A stretch of 64,000 nt of DNA from Nocardia anaemiae NBRC 100462 (lineage in GTDB: Bacteria > Actinomycetota > Actinomycetes > Mycobacteriales > Mycobacteriaceae), in NCBI RefSeq assembly GCF_001612725.1, contig NZ_BDAZ01000026.1, positions 62,001 to 126,000 of the forward strand, read 5' to 3'. Shown here one piece after another: positions 7,041-15,645 of the stretch (positions are counted from its first letter, which is position 1; the number at the start of each line of letters is the position of its first letter). The translations under genes and the position numbers were made by a program. The notes beneath the pieces were generated by a model. The model was not told the origin of the DNA, made no database searches, and saw only the letters and a list, made by a program, of their open reading frames with translations.

Positions 7041-9251
7041 TTACGCCGAGTGTTGGTCCCCTGCCGGGACGGGTGCGTCGGTTTCGACGAGTCCGGCGAG
7101 GGCCTGGGGCAATGGGCCACGGTGCAGGACGCCGAGGCGCTGGGTGGCGCGGGTCAGGGCGACATAGAGTTCTGCCGCGCCACGTGGCCCGTCGGCGAGG
7201 ATCCGTTCCGGTTCCACGACCAGGACGGCGTCGAATTCCAGGCCCTTCGTCTCCGATGCTGGCACCGCGCCCGGCACGCCCGGTGGCCCGATCACGATGC
7301 TGGTGCCTTCGCGATCGACTTCGTCGTGTACGAATTCCGCTATGGCGGTGGACAATTCATCCTCGGTCACCCGTCTGGACCAAGGCTGGACCCCGCACGC
7401 GCGGACCGACTCCGGCGGCTGGACTCCAGGTGCGAACTCGGCGAGCAGCGCGGCGGCGACGGCCATGATCTCCGCCGGGGTGCGGTAGTTCACCGACAGC
7501 GAGCGGTAGACCCAGCGGCCGGGCACGTACGGCTCGAACATCGTGTCCCACGATGTCGCTCCGGCGACCGACCGACGTTGCGCCAGATCGCCCACCACTG
7601 TGAAGGATCGGCCAGGGCAGCGCCGCATCAGTACCCGCCAATCCATTTCGGACAGCTCTTGGGCTTCGTCGACCACCACGTGCCGGTAGGTCCAATCCCG
7701 GTCCGCGGCAGCACGTTCGACGAGTTCACGGGTGTCGCGTTCGAGGAAGCGCTCGGCGAGGTCCTCGGCGTAGAGCATGTCCTGGGCGAGCAGACCGATA
7801 TCGTCGTTCAGGTCCTCGCGCGTGATGAGAGTGTCGAATACACCCGCGGCGTACTCGGCCTCGGCCTTGCGTTCCCGCTCGGCGGCGCGCGCGGCCGCCT
7901 CCTCGGCCACCGTGTCGCGGCCGAGCAGGTCGACAAGTTCGTCGAGCAGCGGCACGTCCGACACCGTCCAGGCGGCACCATCGGCGCGCCACAGCGACTG
8001 GTCGGCACCAGCCGCACGCAACCGCTCAGGGGACGAATACAGCTGTGCCAGTAGCATTTCCGGCGTCAGTATCGGCCAGAGTTCGTCGAGTGCCGCGGTG
8101 AACTGCTCGGTGTCGGCGAGCTCGGCGACCAGGTCCGTCCGCAGGTTCTCCCATGCTTCGCGGTCCTTCCGGGTCAGCCAGCCGCGGCCGATCCGGGCTA
8201 TCGCCCGTTCGGTGAGTACATACGTGACGATCTCACTGAACACCGCGCGGGCCTCGTTATGCGGCAGTCCGCTCGCGCGTGCCTCCTCCCTGGCCCACTC
8301 CGCGGTCTCGGCATCGATGCGCACCGTGACGTCTTTCAGTTCGATCGGCACCGGATGCTCCGGCACTCGCTGCCGATCGGCGATGGCCGCCGCGAGCACG
8401 TCCAGGATCTTCAGCGAGCCCTTGAGTCGCGCGGCCTCCGGGGTGTCCTCGGCGGTGACGTGCAAACCGGGCACCAGGTCGCCGGTGGTCATGAACACGA
8501 CGTTCGTCTCGCCCAGCGACGGCAGCACGCGGCCGATGTGGTTGAGGAACGCCGGATTCGGCCCGACCACCAGCACACCGTGGCGTTCCATCCGTTCGCG
8601 CTGGGTGTAGAGCAGGTACGCGACGCGGTGCAGCGCCACCACGGTCTTGCCGGTGCCCGGGCCACCCTCGATCACCAGTACCCCCGGGTGGTCGAGCCGG
8701 ATGATCTGGTCCTGTTCGGCCTGGATCGTCGCGACGATGTCGCGCATTCCCGCACCGCGCGGCGCATTGACCGCCGCGAGCAGAGCCGCGTCCCCTCGCT
8801 CGCCGTCACTGGGACGGCCGAGCACCTCGTCAGTGAAATCGACCACTCGACGCCCGCGTGTGTGGAACTGACGGCGACGACGCATATTCTCGGGCGTCGC
8901 GGCAGTGGCAACGTAGAACGCGCGCGATGCCGGAGCCCGCCAATCGAGCAATAGCGGCTCGTACTCGTTCTCCTCATCGAAAATGCCGATCCGGCCGATG
9001 TAGGAATGTTCGCCCGAGACGGTGTCCAACCGGCCGAAACACAACCCGTTGTCGGCCACGTCCAGCCGCTTCGCCTCCTTGGCCAACGCGCGCACCTCGA
9101 AATCGCGTTCCATGGGCGTTCCGCCGGTCCCCCGCAATGCCGCGGTGTACTTACCCTTCACACGCGCGCGTTCGGCATCGAGCCGCGTGTAGAGCCCGGC
9201 CACATAGCTGCGCTCGGACTGCAATTCCAGTTCATACCCTCGAGTAGTCAC
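7041..9251 (-). CDS. helR: HelR/HelD-type RNA polymerase-associated UvrD-like ATPase
   Basis: A 736-residue superfamily-1 helicase-like ATPase. An N-terminal helical arm (about residues 1-65, rich in charged helix) precedes the Walker A motif GGPGTGKT (196-203). Later come the Walker B motif VVVDEAQELSEMDW, GDLAQRR and the UvrD-type C-terminal motifs ETKGLEFDAVLVVEP and LYVALTRATQRL. This layout fits HelD/HelR, which enters RNA polymerase, recycles stalled complexes and, in HelR, displaces rifamycins. GTG 9251 is chosen because GGAGGGG lies 3 bases upstream; an in-frame ATG at 9263 overlaps that site. A rifamycin-associated element about 115 bp upstream supports the HelR assignment and predicts rifamycin induction. 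Confidence 0.82.
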   Translation of the reverse strand: MTTRGYELELQSERSYVAGLYTRLDAERARVKGKYTAALRGTGGTPMERDFEVRALAKEAKRLDVADNGLCFGRLDTVSGEHSYIGRIGIFDEENEYEPLLLDWRAPASRAFYVATAATPENMRRRRQFHTRGRRVVDFTDEVLGRPSDGERGDAALLAAVNAPRGAGMRDIVATIQAEQDQIIRLDHPGVLVIEGGPGTGKTVVALHRVAYLLYTQRERMERHGVLVVGPNPAFLNHIGRVLPSLGETNVVFMTTGDLVPGLHVTAEDTPEAARLKGSLKILDVLAAAIADRQRVPEHPVPIELKDVTVRIDAETAEWAREEARASGLPHNEARAVFSEIVTYVLTERAIARIGRGWLTRKDREAWENLRTDLVAELADTEQFTAALDELWPILTPEMLLAQLYSSPERLRAAGADQSLWRADGAAWTVSDVPLLDELVDLLGRDTVAEEAAARAAERERKAEAEYAAGVFDTLITREDLNDDIGLLAQDMLYAEDLAERFLERDTRELVERAAADRDWTYRHVVVDEAQELSEMDWRVLMRRCPGRSFTVVGDLAQRRSVAGATSWDTMFEPYVPGRWVYRSLSVNYRTPAEIMAVAAALLAEFAPGVQPPESVRACGVQPWSRRVTEDELSTAIAEFVHDEVDREGTSIVIGPPGVPGAVPASETKGLEFDAVLVVEPERILADGPRGAAELYVALTRATQRLGVLHRGPLPQALAGLVETDAPVPAGDQHSA

Positions 9252-9631
9252 ATTCCCCTCCATTTCCCGGCGCGATGAATTCACGCGGAAACTTCTGCCA
9301 CCACGCACTTCGTGACTCCCATTTCCGCAGGTTCCGGCTTCGGCCAGTGATTCTGCGGCACGACCGGGGTCTTGCCGCAAGCCCCGGGGTGCGCTATAGA
9401 TTGAATATGGAGGGGGATTCCTCTGCTGCCAGACCACGCCCTGGCCACGAAAGTCCGCACGCTCGAGCCAATCGGTGCCGCGCGGCCAGAAGCCCAGCGC
9501 AGCGCGTACGGGTGCCACGCCGCCAGGTCATCTCACCCCAACTCGACCGCATCGGTCGAGTCCGGGACGGCGATCCGCAGGCCGTAGTAGTCGATCTGGC
9601 TGCTGATGGAACGGTCATTGTGTGGTGATCG
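9252..9631. other. Gene-free stretch upstream of helR
   Basis: This 380-bp stretch holds the helR leader, the RAE at 9364-9387 and no gene with a usable start. On the minus strand, about 9530-9625, codons read DYYGLRIAVPDSTDAVELG, then a stop, then DDLAAWHPYALRW in the same frame. This looks like a decayed protein-coding remnant but the family was not recognised. No terminator was seen after the SUKH-like gene. Confidence 0.4.
9364..9387 (-). promoter_or_regulatory. Rifamycin-associated element (RAE)-like palindrome
   Basis: Read towards helR, the sequence contains GGGGCTTGCGGCAAGACCCC within a longer GC-rich palindrome (CCGGGG...CCCCGG). The core CTTGC-G-GCAAG flanked by G and C runs matches the published RAE found upstream of rifamycin-resistance genes in actinomycetes, as I remember it. 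It lies about 115 bp upstream of the GTG start of helR. An AT-rich TATAGC-type hexamer lies just downstream of it. Confidence 0.75.
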
Positions 9632-10198
9632 CTACTTCATGAGGGTGAGCAGGCCGAGCTGTGGTTCGAGTGCGCCGTCCTGGCCGAGCGCCCGGAAGTC
9701 CGGCTCAACATCGGAGAGCGCGAGCTTCCCGGCGCGTACGGCGCGGTAGCGCACGAACGACCAGAGGAAGACGTCCAGATTGTCGAAGCGGGTGCCGCCT
9801 TCGAGCACCTCCTCCTCGTGGAACCACACGGCCACTTGACCATTGGTGAGTACGACATACAGATTGCCGCCGCCGTCCGCACCGATCGAGTACACATCGT
9901 CGTCGGTCAACTCGGTCGTGTAGTCCGAATCAACAATGGCGCAGTCGTTTCCGGCGAAATCGAAGCCGTAGGACCAGTCGAAGATGTCCAGAAACTGCGG
10001 CAGTGTGCCGGAGCGCACCCGGCCGTCCAACGCGGCCAGCGCCGCCGCGTCGGTCGGAGCCAGGCGCGCGAGAAACGGTGTCACCGAACGGGTTTGCTCG
10101 GGAACCTGGACGGGTGTGCTAGCGGGGAACCAACGCGTCAGGTCGGCGTCGAGGTCGCGATCGGTGTAGCCGACCAGGTCGGCAAGGTTGAGCGTCAC
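9632..10198 (-). CDS. SUKH/SMI1-KNR4-like protein
   Basis: A 188-residue soluble protein. The central section (DDVYSIGADGGGNLYVVLTN, then GQVAVWFHEEE and FDNLDVFLWSFVRY) has the strand-turn pattern and the aromatic ending typical of the SMI1/KNR4 (SUKH) superfamily. In bacteria many SUKH proteins act as immunity proteins against contact-dependent toxins, but no toxin gene is adjacent here, so this may be an orphan or a housekeeping member. ATG 10198 begins MTLNLADLVGYTD. It is divergent from the I36-type secreted protein; the gap between them contains short GTCGGT(C/T)GTTG direct repeats at 10257-10278. Confidence 0.6.
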   Translation of the reverse strand: MTLNLADLVGYTDRDLDADLTRWFPASTPVQVPEQTRSVTPFLARLAPTDAAALAALDGRVRSGTLPQFLDIFDWSYGFDFAGNDCAIVDSDYTTELTDDDVYSIGADGGGNLYVVLTNGQVAVWFHEEEVLEGGTRFDNLDVFLWSFVRYRAVRAGKLALSDVEPDFRALGQDGALEPQLGLLTLMK

Positions 10199-10346
10199 GC
10201 CGGAATTGTAGAAGTACCTCCGCGGCGCCCAACCGGCCCGCTGATCTGCTGGATTAGTCGGTCGTTGGTCGGTTGTTGGTGGGGCCGCACAGAGTTGGTG
10301 TCAAGCAGTCGGAAGGCCGACACCGATTCTCACGAAGGACAGCACC

Positions 10347-10751
10347 ATGAAAATCAACCACCGCGCCAACGTCGTTCGCCGTCTGGTCCCGCTCGCCGCG
10401 GCCGTGCTGACATTCGGCACCGTCGCGGGTGGCGCGATGATCTCGGCCGCACCGGCATCCGCGACACCGAGCTATGACTGCCCGGGAGGGTTGTTCTGCG
10501 GCTGGGACGGGGCCAATGGCACCGGCAGCACGCTCTTTCAGTATGACGCTGGCTGTTTTCTGCACGACATCGGCAACGGCGGCGTCGGCGACCGTTTGAC
10601 CTCGTACTGGAACCGCACCGGTGTCAATGTCTCGGTGTACAACTGGACGGGCGAACGCTGGCAGCTGCTCGCGTCCATCCCGGACAACGCTCGCGGCACC
10701 CTGCCGTCCAGCGCGGACAACAAGGCCGACGCGGTGGAGATGTGCCGCTGA
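10347..10751 (+). CDS. Secreted peptidase-inhibitor I36-type protein
   Basis: A 134-residue protein with a signal peptide (RRLVPLAAAVLTFGTVAGGA, cut near ASA at about residue 40). The mature domain begins YDCPGGLFCGWDGANGTGS and has the crystallin-like Greek-key pattern of family I36 (SMPI-like) and related small secreted proteins, with Cys residues placed for disulfides (C near 46, 51, 70, 133). Members inhibit metalloproteases or have unknown extracellular roles. ATG 10347 follows GAAGGACAGCACC. A strong intrinsic terminator starts 11 bp after the stop, so the gene is monocistronic. Confidence 0.75.
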   Translation: MKINHRANVVRRLVPLAAAVLTFGTVAGGAMISAAPASATPSYDCPGGLFCGWDGANGTGSTLFQYDAGCFLHDIGNGGVGDRLTSYWNRTGVNVSVYNWTGERWQLLASIPDNARGTLPSSADNKADAVEMCR

Positions 10752-10762
10752 ACCTCGCCGGC

Positions 10763-10803
10763 GTGTGAGTGCGAAGCAACTTCGCACTCACACACCCATT
10801 TTT
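10763..10803 (+). terminator. Rho-independent terminator
   Basis: A perfect 13-bp stem, GTGTGAGTGCGAA (10763-10775) and TTCGCACTCACAC (10781-10793), with a five-base loop GCAAC, followed by TTTTT at 10799-10803. It sits immediately after the I36-type gene and is the clearest U-tract terminator in the window. Confidence 0.88.
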
Positions 10804-10888
10804 AACGACATCGGGGACGCAGCCGAGATATCGATGAAAGCCATGTCGCCGACCGGCTTTTTCGAAGGTTTGTGTTTGGCTGAACCCC

Positions 10889-11479
10889 GTGCGGAAACGG
10901 ACTTGGCTTTCGACGACCGGTCTCGTGCTCGTGCTGCTTTGGGGCGAGTGGGAGAACTGGCGCGCTTCCCGCAGACTCGTGGGGTCGGCCACGGGCACCT
11001 CCGAGGCCATCGTGGTCCTCGGCTATCGCAATGCGGGCACCCGCGTGAACCTCATGAACCGGTGGCGCGTGCGGGCCGGTCTGCGCTCCATCGACCCCGC
11101 GGTCAGCACTCGTCTGGTGCTCTGTGGCGGGGCGTGCGCGGGTCCGCGGAGCGAGGCCGCTCTGATGGCTCGATACGCCACGCGGACCTGCGGGTATCGC
11201 GGCGAGCTCGTCCTGGAGGATCAGAGCCGAACCACCTGGGAGAACATCAGTTTCGCCATCCCGTACCTACAGGACATCGATCGGATCAAAATCGTCTCGA
11301 TTCCCCTCCACGCCGAGAAGGGGCGACAATACCTGGCCCAACAGTCCCCGGAGCTGGCGTCGCGACTGGTCCGGGGCGCGGATTATCGGTTCGGTGAATG
11401 GATGGCGGTAAAACCGGTGGTGGCGATCTACGGCCTGTGGAAGGAGGCCCGCAAGCGAGCGGCTTTACGTCGGAGGTAA
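10889..11479 (+). CDS. YdcF/DUF218 family protein
   Basis: A 196-residue protein. One N-terminal hydrophobic segment (TTGLVLVLLWGEWENW) is followed by a DUF218/YdcF alpha/beta domain: AIVVLGYRNAG, RLVLCGGACAGPRSEAALMA, LVLEDQSRTTWENISFA and VSIPLHAEKGRQYL. The motifs GYR, SEA and TxENxxF are the usual conserved positions. Family members such as SanA/ElyC are envelope-related; the reaction is unknown. GTG 10889 is taken as the start; no ATG lies nearby. The gene lies just after the terminator of the preceding gene, so it must have its own promoter. Confidence 0.75.
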   Translation: MRKRTWLSTTGLVLVLLWGEWENWRASRRLVGSATGTSEAIVVLGYRNAGTRVNLMNRWRVRAGLRSIDPAVSTRLVLCGGACAGPRSEAALMARYATRTCGYRGELVLEDQSRTTWENISFAIPYLQDIDRIKIVSIPLHAEKGRQYLAQQSPELASRLVRGADYRFGEWMAVKPVVAIYGLWKEARKRAALRRR

Positions 11480-11503
11480 TCGACGCGGCACAGCGGCACG
11501 GGC

Positions 11504-11989
11504 ATGGTGGCAGGCATGAACGAACTCGGGACGATCACCACTCGCACCGTCGTCGAGGAGTTGCTGCGCCGGATCGGTGCGGGCGATCCAGAAGCGACCG
11601 CCGCGCTCTACGCCCCGGTCAGCGACTGGAAACTGAATTGGCCGGACAACGAGCACAACCGAGCCGCCACCCCATGGATCCGGCACCGTGCCACCAGAGC
11701 CGACGCCGCCGAACATTTTCGCGAGATCGCTCGCCACCATGTGCCCGAACAGGTCGGCACCGTGATCGAACGCATCCTCGTCGATGGCCCGGACGCAGTG
11801 GTACTCGGCGAAATCCGCCAAACCGCCCGCCCCACCGGACGCGCCTACCGCTCCCGTTTCGCGCTACACCTCACCGTCGAAAACGGCCTCATCACCCGCC
11901 ACCACGTCTACGAAGACAGCCTCGCCGTCGCCCAGGCCTTCGAAACACAGACGCCCGAACACGACGGAAACCGCTCGAGCGCACCATAA
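11504..11989 (+). CDS. SnoaL-like (NTF2-fold) polyketide cyclase-family protein
   Basis: A 161-residue protein. The NTF2-like pattern is visible: VVEELLRRIGAGDPEATAAL, then YAPVSDWKLNWPD, a middle RATRADAAEHFREIARHHVP and the strand pair VVLGEIRQTARPTGRAYRSR / FALHLTVENGLITRHHVYED. The ending H-x-x-V-Y-E-D-S is typical of SnoaL_2 proteins. Such proteins act as small isomerases, cyclases or ligand-binding domains; the function here is open. ATG 11504 or the in-frame ATG 11516 could serve as start. It is convergent with the sigma-factor operon. Confidence 0.7.
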   Translation: MVAGMNELGTITTRTVVEELLRRIGAGDPEATAALYAPVSDWKLNWPDNEHNRAATPWIRHRATRADAAEHFREIARHHVPEQVGTVIERILVDGPDAVVLGEIRQTARPTGRAYRSRFALHLTVENGLITRHHVYEDSLAVAQAFETQTPEHDGNRSSAP

Positions 11990-12112
11990 TCCGACCGACT
12001 ACATCTTCGCCGCTCGCGCATTGGTTGGCGGCCAACGTCTCTCGATGTCCGCACCTGACGAATACCGTCGCGGGCTTCTCCTCGGTTGACATGCACGGGG
12101 TTTCCCGGACCG

Positions 12113-13009
12113 CTAACGGCTGATCCGACGCGGAACCGCCACTGTGGCGAGTTTGTCCGGGTTGCGGATGGCGTAGAAGTTGGTGATCTTGCCGTCGATG
12201 ATCTCCATCAGGAACACGCCTTCCAGGTTGTCATCGCGGTAGACGGCCATCGCGGGTGTGTTGTTGCAGTTGAGCATTTCGATCCGGAGGTTCGGCGTCC
12301 CGCTCGCCTTGTGGAACAGTTCCACGAGGCATCGGGCCACTTTCTGCGCGCCCACCACCGGCCTGCGCGTCGCAACGGCCTTACCGCCGCTGTCGGCGGT
12401 CCAGGTGGCGTCCGGAGCGAGCAGCGAGAGCAGCCCATGCGTATCACCGGTCGCCGCCGCGGCCATGAACTGGTCGGTTATCTGCGCGATCTTCGCCGCG
12501 TCGACGGGCTCGAAGCGTTTGCGACGCGCCTGCACGTGTGAGCGGGCGCGGTGGGCAATCTGGCGCACCGTCATCACGGATTTGCCCACCGCTGCGGCGA
12601 TGTCGCCGTAGTCGAAGCCGAATACCTCGCGCAGCAAGAACACCGCACGCTCGTCGGGAGTGAGTGTTTGCAATAGGACGAGCATCGCCATCGATACCGA
12701 CTCGGCGAGCACGATGTCGGCGGACGCATCGTGCTCGTCGAGCAGCAGCGGCTCGGGCAGCCACGGCCCGATGTAGTCCTCGCGACGGCGCGCTCCGGCC
12801 CGCACGGCATTGAGCGCTTGGCGGGTCACCAGCCGTGCCAGATACGACTTGGTGTCGCGCACCGTCGCGAGATCCACCTCGGCCCACCGCAGATAGCTGT
12901 CCTGCAGCACGTCATCGGATTCGGTTGCCGAGCCGAGGATTTCGTAGACGATCGTGAACAGCAGTGGCCGCAGCAGGGTGAAACGCTCGGTGTGCTCGTC
13001 GGTTGTCAC
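12113..13009 (-). CDS. ECF41-type sigma factor with C-terminal SnoaL domain (SigJ-like)
   Basis: A 298-residue sigma factor. Region 2 (FTLLRPLLFTIVYEILGSA, DDVLQDSYLRWAEV) and region 4 (DERAVFLLREVFGFDYGDIA, KSVMTVRQIAHRARSHVQAR) are linked by WLPEP (83-87). A SnoaL-like C-terminal domain carries DSGGKAVATRR and ends with RNPDKLA. WLPEP, the DGGGK-type motif and NPDKL are the signature of group ECF41, where the C-terminal domain acts as a fused regulator in place of an anti-sigma factor. The GTG start overlaps the stop of the upstream oxidoreductase (GTGA), so the two are translationally coupled. A near-consensus ECF41 promoter precedes the operon, suggesting autoregulation. Confidence 0.92.
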   Translation of the reverse strand: MTTDEHTERFTLLRPLLFTIVYEILGSATESDDVLQDSYLRWAEVDLATVRDTKSYLARLVTRQALNAVRAGARRREDYIGPWLPEPLLLDEHDASADIVLAESVSMAMLVLLQTLTPDERAVFLLREVFGFDYGDIAAAVGKSVMTVRQIAHRARSHVQARRKRFEPVDAAKIAQITDQFMAAAATGDTHGLLSLLAPDATWTADSGGKAVATRRPVVGAQKVARCLVELFHKASGTPNLRIEMLNCNNTPAMAVYRDDNLEGVFLMEIIDGKITNFYAIRNPDKLATVAVPRRISR

Positions 13010-14190
13010 GAGGGCGTGACCACTGGTGCAGAGGAGGTCGGCCGCTCGGGACGCGGGCCGCCCTTGGGCCAGATCAGGGAGCCTGGCTTGCGAGCCTCGC
13101 GGCGGATCTTCCACACCGCTACCTTGCAGGTTATCTCCTTGATCCGCGCGCCAGCACGGCCGCCGATGTAGAGATTCACCGCGGTGTCGTCTTTACGAGC
13201 CAATTGTCGGATGCCGACGCGACGACCGAGGCTGACGCACGCCCCCGTCAGGGCCAGATCGATCACCGTGGGTTCGGTCCCCGCGATGTGACTGAGCACG
13301 GTATCGGCGGCCTGCGCCCCGAGCGGCCCGGCACCCTGGCAGCTCATCCGCAGCGGCTGGCCCGACGGTGCGGCTGCGTCGCCGGTCGCCACGATCCGAT
13401 CGTCGTCGATGCTGGTCAGCGTTTCGTCGGTGAGTAGACGGCCGAGCGCGTCGGTCCGCAATCCGCTCTCGGCCGCCAATTCGGGCACGCCGAAACCGGT
13501 CGTCCAGATGGTGAGTGCGCTGGGGTGCACGGCACCGTCGGCGAAAACGACCGCATCCGGCCGGACCTCGCGCACCACATCGCCCTCGAGCACTGTGACG
13601 CCATGCCGCGACAACCACTTGGCAACGTACCGGCGACCCGGCGCACTCAGTGACGGCATCAAGGTCGCGCCGCACACCAGCGTGACCGTGCGTCCTTGTT
13701 CGGCCAGTTCGGCGGCCGTCTCGATACCGGTCGGGCCGCCGCCGACCACGGTGACCGCAGCATCGAGGGGCAACTCCTCCAGCCTGGCGCGCAGCCGCTG
13801 TGCGGACTCGAATTCGGCAAGAGGAAAAGCGAACTCGGCCGCGCCGGGCACCGACGGTATCGCTGCTGTGCTGCCGACCGCGTAGATGACATGGTCGTAT
13901 TCCAGCATGCGCCCCGAGGCCAGCCGCACCGCACGGGCGGCGGTGTCGATGCGTGTGGCCCTGTCGACAACCAGCTGGATGCCCGCACCGAGCAACGTTC
14001 CGTAGTCGATCGTCGTATCGCCGGTACCAGCCACGAACTGATGCAGCCGAACTCGATCGACGAACTTCGGACGGGCATTGACCAGCGTGATGTCGATATC
14101 GCTCCGCATCCGCAGATGGTTGGCCGCGAGTGTCCCGGCGTACCCGCCGCCGATGACGACAACCTTGTGTCGTGTGTCGTGTTCAGTCAT
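13006..14190 (-). CDS. NAD(P)/FAD-dependent oxidoreductase (NDH-2-like), sigma-factor partner
   Basis: A 394-residue flavoprotein disulfide-reductase-fold enzyme. The FAD site is KVVVIGGGYAGTLAANHLR near residue 9; the second dinucleotide site is VTVVGGGPTGIETAAELAEQ; the ATGDAA motif (DDRIVATGDAAAPSGQ) completes the flavin pocket. It resembles type II NADH dehydrogenases but lacks an obvious membrane-anchoring C-terminal helix. ATG 14190 is 8 bases from the predicted -10 element, so the mRNA may be almost leaderless. Its stop overlaps the ECF41 sigma gene start. Oxidoreductases are known ECF41 neighbours and regulon members. Confidence 0.88.
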   Translation of the reverse strand: MTEHDTRHKVVVIGGGYAGTLAANHLRMRSDIDITLVNARPKFVDRVRLHQFVAGTGDTTIDYGTLLGAGIQLVVDRATRIDTAARAVRLASGRMLEYDHVIYAVGSTAAIPSVPGAAEFAFPLAEFESAQRLRARLEELPLDAAVTVVGGGPTGIETAAELAEQGRTVTLVCGATLMPSLSAPGRRYVAKWLSRHGVTVLEGDVVREVRPDAVVFADGAVHPSALTIWTTGFGVPELAAESGLRTDALGRLLTDETLTSIDDDRIVATGDAAAPSGQPLRMSCQGAGPLGAQAADTVLSHIAGTEPTVIDLALTGACVSLGRRVGIRQLARKDDTAVNLYIGGRAGARIKEITCKVAVWKIRREARKPGSLIWPKGGPRPERPTSSAPVVTPS

Positions 14191-14198
14191 GCCCTCGA

Positions 14199-14225
14199 GA
14201 CACCGCGCAACGCCCGAACGTGACA
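14199..14225 (-). promoter_or_regulatory. ECF41-type promoter (TGTCACG-N16-TGTC)
   Basis: Read on the minus strand, TGTCACG (14225-14219), exactly 16 bases, then TGTC (14202-14199), 8 bases before the oxidoreductase start. The consensus I recall for ECF41 is TGTCACA-N16-CGTC, so there is one mismatch in each box. The position immediately upstream of the sigma-factor operon argues for autoregulation. Confidence 0.65.
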
Positions 14226-14336
14226 TGGCCGCGACGTGACGTGCGTCACTCCACTCGAAAGTCACGGCCCGCCGCGTGCACCGTCCCAGTCCGGCGGCAC
14301 TGACGATCTGTCGGAGCTCATCGTTAACCTGCGAGC

Positions 14337-15002
14337 ATGGTCAGACCTGAGTCGGCACTGCGTCGCCTGCTGCGTGAGACAGGAAAACTGTTGCAACCGT
14401 ATGGGTTTCACGGAGCTGACCCCAGGTGGATACGGATCGAGCCGGGCGGTGTCGCGTCGGTCGGTCGAACCCGGGTTTCCCGCACGTGGACCAGCGGACA
14501 GCAGGTGCTCGGATTCGGCTTGGAACTGACCGCCACCCCGACAGCCTGGTGGGAATTCGGCAACTGGCGCAACGCACAGCTGGGTTTACCGCCCACACCA
14601 CTGGAAGAGGCCACCGGCCCCGGCCTGATCACCACCAACACACTGCCCGACGAGCTGACCGTCTTGTGGTCCCTACGACTCGACCCGGACCAGCCCGGCC
14701 AGCATGTGCTGCAAACCGATATCGACGCCATCCGCGCCGACCTCCCCCGGCGCGTACACGCCTACGCGCGCCGTGCATTACGGCTGGTGCAGCCGGACCG
14801 ATACCTCGACGAACTGCTCACCCATCCCGAACCGCGCCTGGCCACCTGGGAGGCGATCGTTGTCCTACTCGCCGATCGCGGACCGGGACCACAACTGGAC
14901 CACGCATTCGACCAGCTCCGAAAGCATTTCACGGAACGAGATGCGACCTACGCGGAAGATCTCATCGCGTACGCACGAAGTCGGGCCGCCCTGGGACACT
15001 GA
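14337..15002 (+). CDS. Conserved hypothetical protein (DUF4304-like layout)
   Basis: A 221-residue soluble protein. The opening ESALRRLLRETGKLLQPYGF followed by a strand-rich section (GQQVLGFGLELTATPTAWWE) recalls DUF4304-type proteins, which start with a helix ending in GF before a beta segment, but the match is weak. The C-terminal half is helical. No catalytic motif was seen. ATG 14337 starts MVRPESALRR. It is divergent from the oxidoreductase/sigma operon, 146 bp apart, with no visible shared operator beyond the ECF41-type promoter on the other strand. Confidence 0.55.
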   Translation: MVRPESALRRLLRETGKLLQPYGFHGADPRWIRIEPGGVASVGRTRVSRTWTSGQQVLGFGLELTATPTAWWEFGNWRNAQLGLPPTPLEEATGPGLITTNTLPDELTVLWSLRLDPDQPGQHVLQTDIDAIRADLPRRVHAYARRALRLVQPDRYLDELLTHPEPRLATWEAIVVLLADRGPGPQLDHAFDQLRKHFTERDATYAEDLIAYARSRAALGH

Positions 15003-15128
15003 GGCCATGGCGATGCCAGCCAATCGACGGTGTGGTCGACTCCGGGCGCGCGGGTGCCGCGAACTGATCTGAGATAAGACTCTGGGCCACAAGCACTTTC
15101 GACACCACCCGATGCGGAGCGAGGCACG

Positions 15129-15554
15129 CTACTTGTGGTAGGCATCGTCCTGGATGACCTGGACGCCGCGCCATCCCCAATAGACGCAGTGCCGCTGGAT
15201 GAGACCGTCGGCGATCTCCATCACCTCTACGAAGTCCATTTGCTCACCTGTGGGCGTCTGGCGGGGGTATTCGAAGATCATGGTGCGCGCGCCGTCGGTC
15301 AGGTAGCCCGTTCGGTAGTAGGTCCGCAGCGGCGGTTTGCGCGCGGCGACCTGTTCGAGCAAGGGCCGAAGTTCGTTGTGGCCGCGCACAATTCCGCTCT
15401 TGGTTCCCATGGTCAGAGGGACGGCGGGGCTCTCGAGCACTGCGTCGGGAGCGTACAGGGCCAGCAGTCCCTCGACGTCGTCATCCGACAACGCTTTGTC
15501 CCACTCGTAGTAGATCCGTTGTGCTGCTTGCGCAAAGCTCTCGTTGTCGACCAT
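15129..15554 (-). CDS. SnoaL-like nuclear transport factor 2 family protein
   Basis: A 141-residue NTF2-fold protein: FAQAAQRIYYEWDKALSDDD, VEGLLALYAPDAVLESP, GIVRGHNELRPLLEQ, then TYYRTGYLTDGARTMIFEYP and FVEVMEIADGLIQRHCVYWG. The GHxxL and the V-x-E-V-M-E-I-x-D-G-L-I segment are typical SnoaL_2 landmarks. It is likely a small ligand-binding or isomerase-like cytosolic protein. ATG 15554 has GGAAAGGAGAG upstream with ideal spacing. It is divergent from the secreted protein at 15744. The gap contains an 8-bp inverted repeat at 15646-15666 (ACTGCTGA and TCAGCAGT). Confidence 0.75.
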   Translation of the reverse strand: MVDNESFAQAAQRIYYEWDKALSDDDVEGLLALYAPDAVLESPAVPLTMGTKSGIVRGHNELRPLLEQVAARKPPLRTYYRTGYLTDGARTMIFEYPRQTPTGEQMDFVEVMEIADGLIQRHCVYWGWRGVQVIQDDAYHK

Positions 15555-15645
15555 GACTCTCCTTTCCTCGTCCTAGTCGCACCTACCCGAAATACGTCGA
15601 GATAATCAGCGGCGGCCTTCCGAGTACGCACCTCGTGACGGCTAA

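Noticed and set aside
7050..8054. Long open frame of 334 codons on the plus strand
   Set aside because: It is antisense to helR, whose motifs are unmistakable. High-GC codon bias keeps the opposite frames open.
10257..10278. Direct repeats GTCGGTCGTTG / GTCGGTTGTTG
   Set aside because: Only two imperfect copies; could be an operator but position and symmetry give no support.
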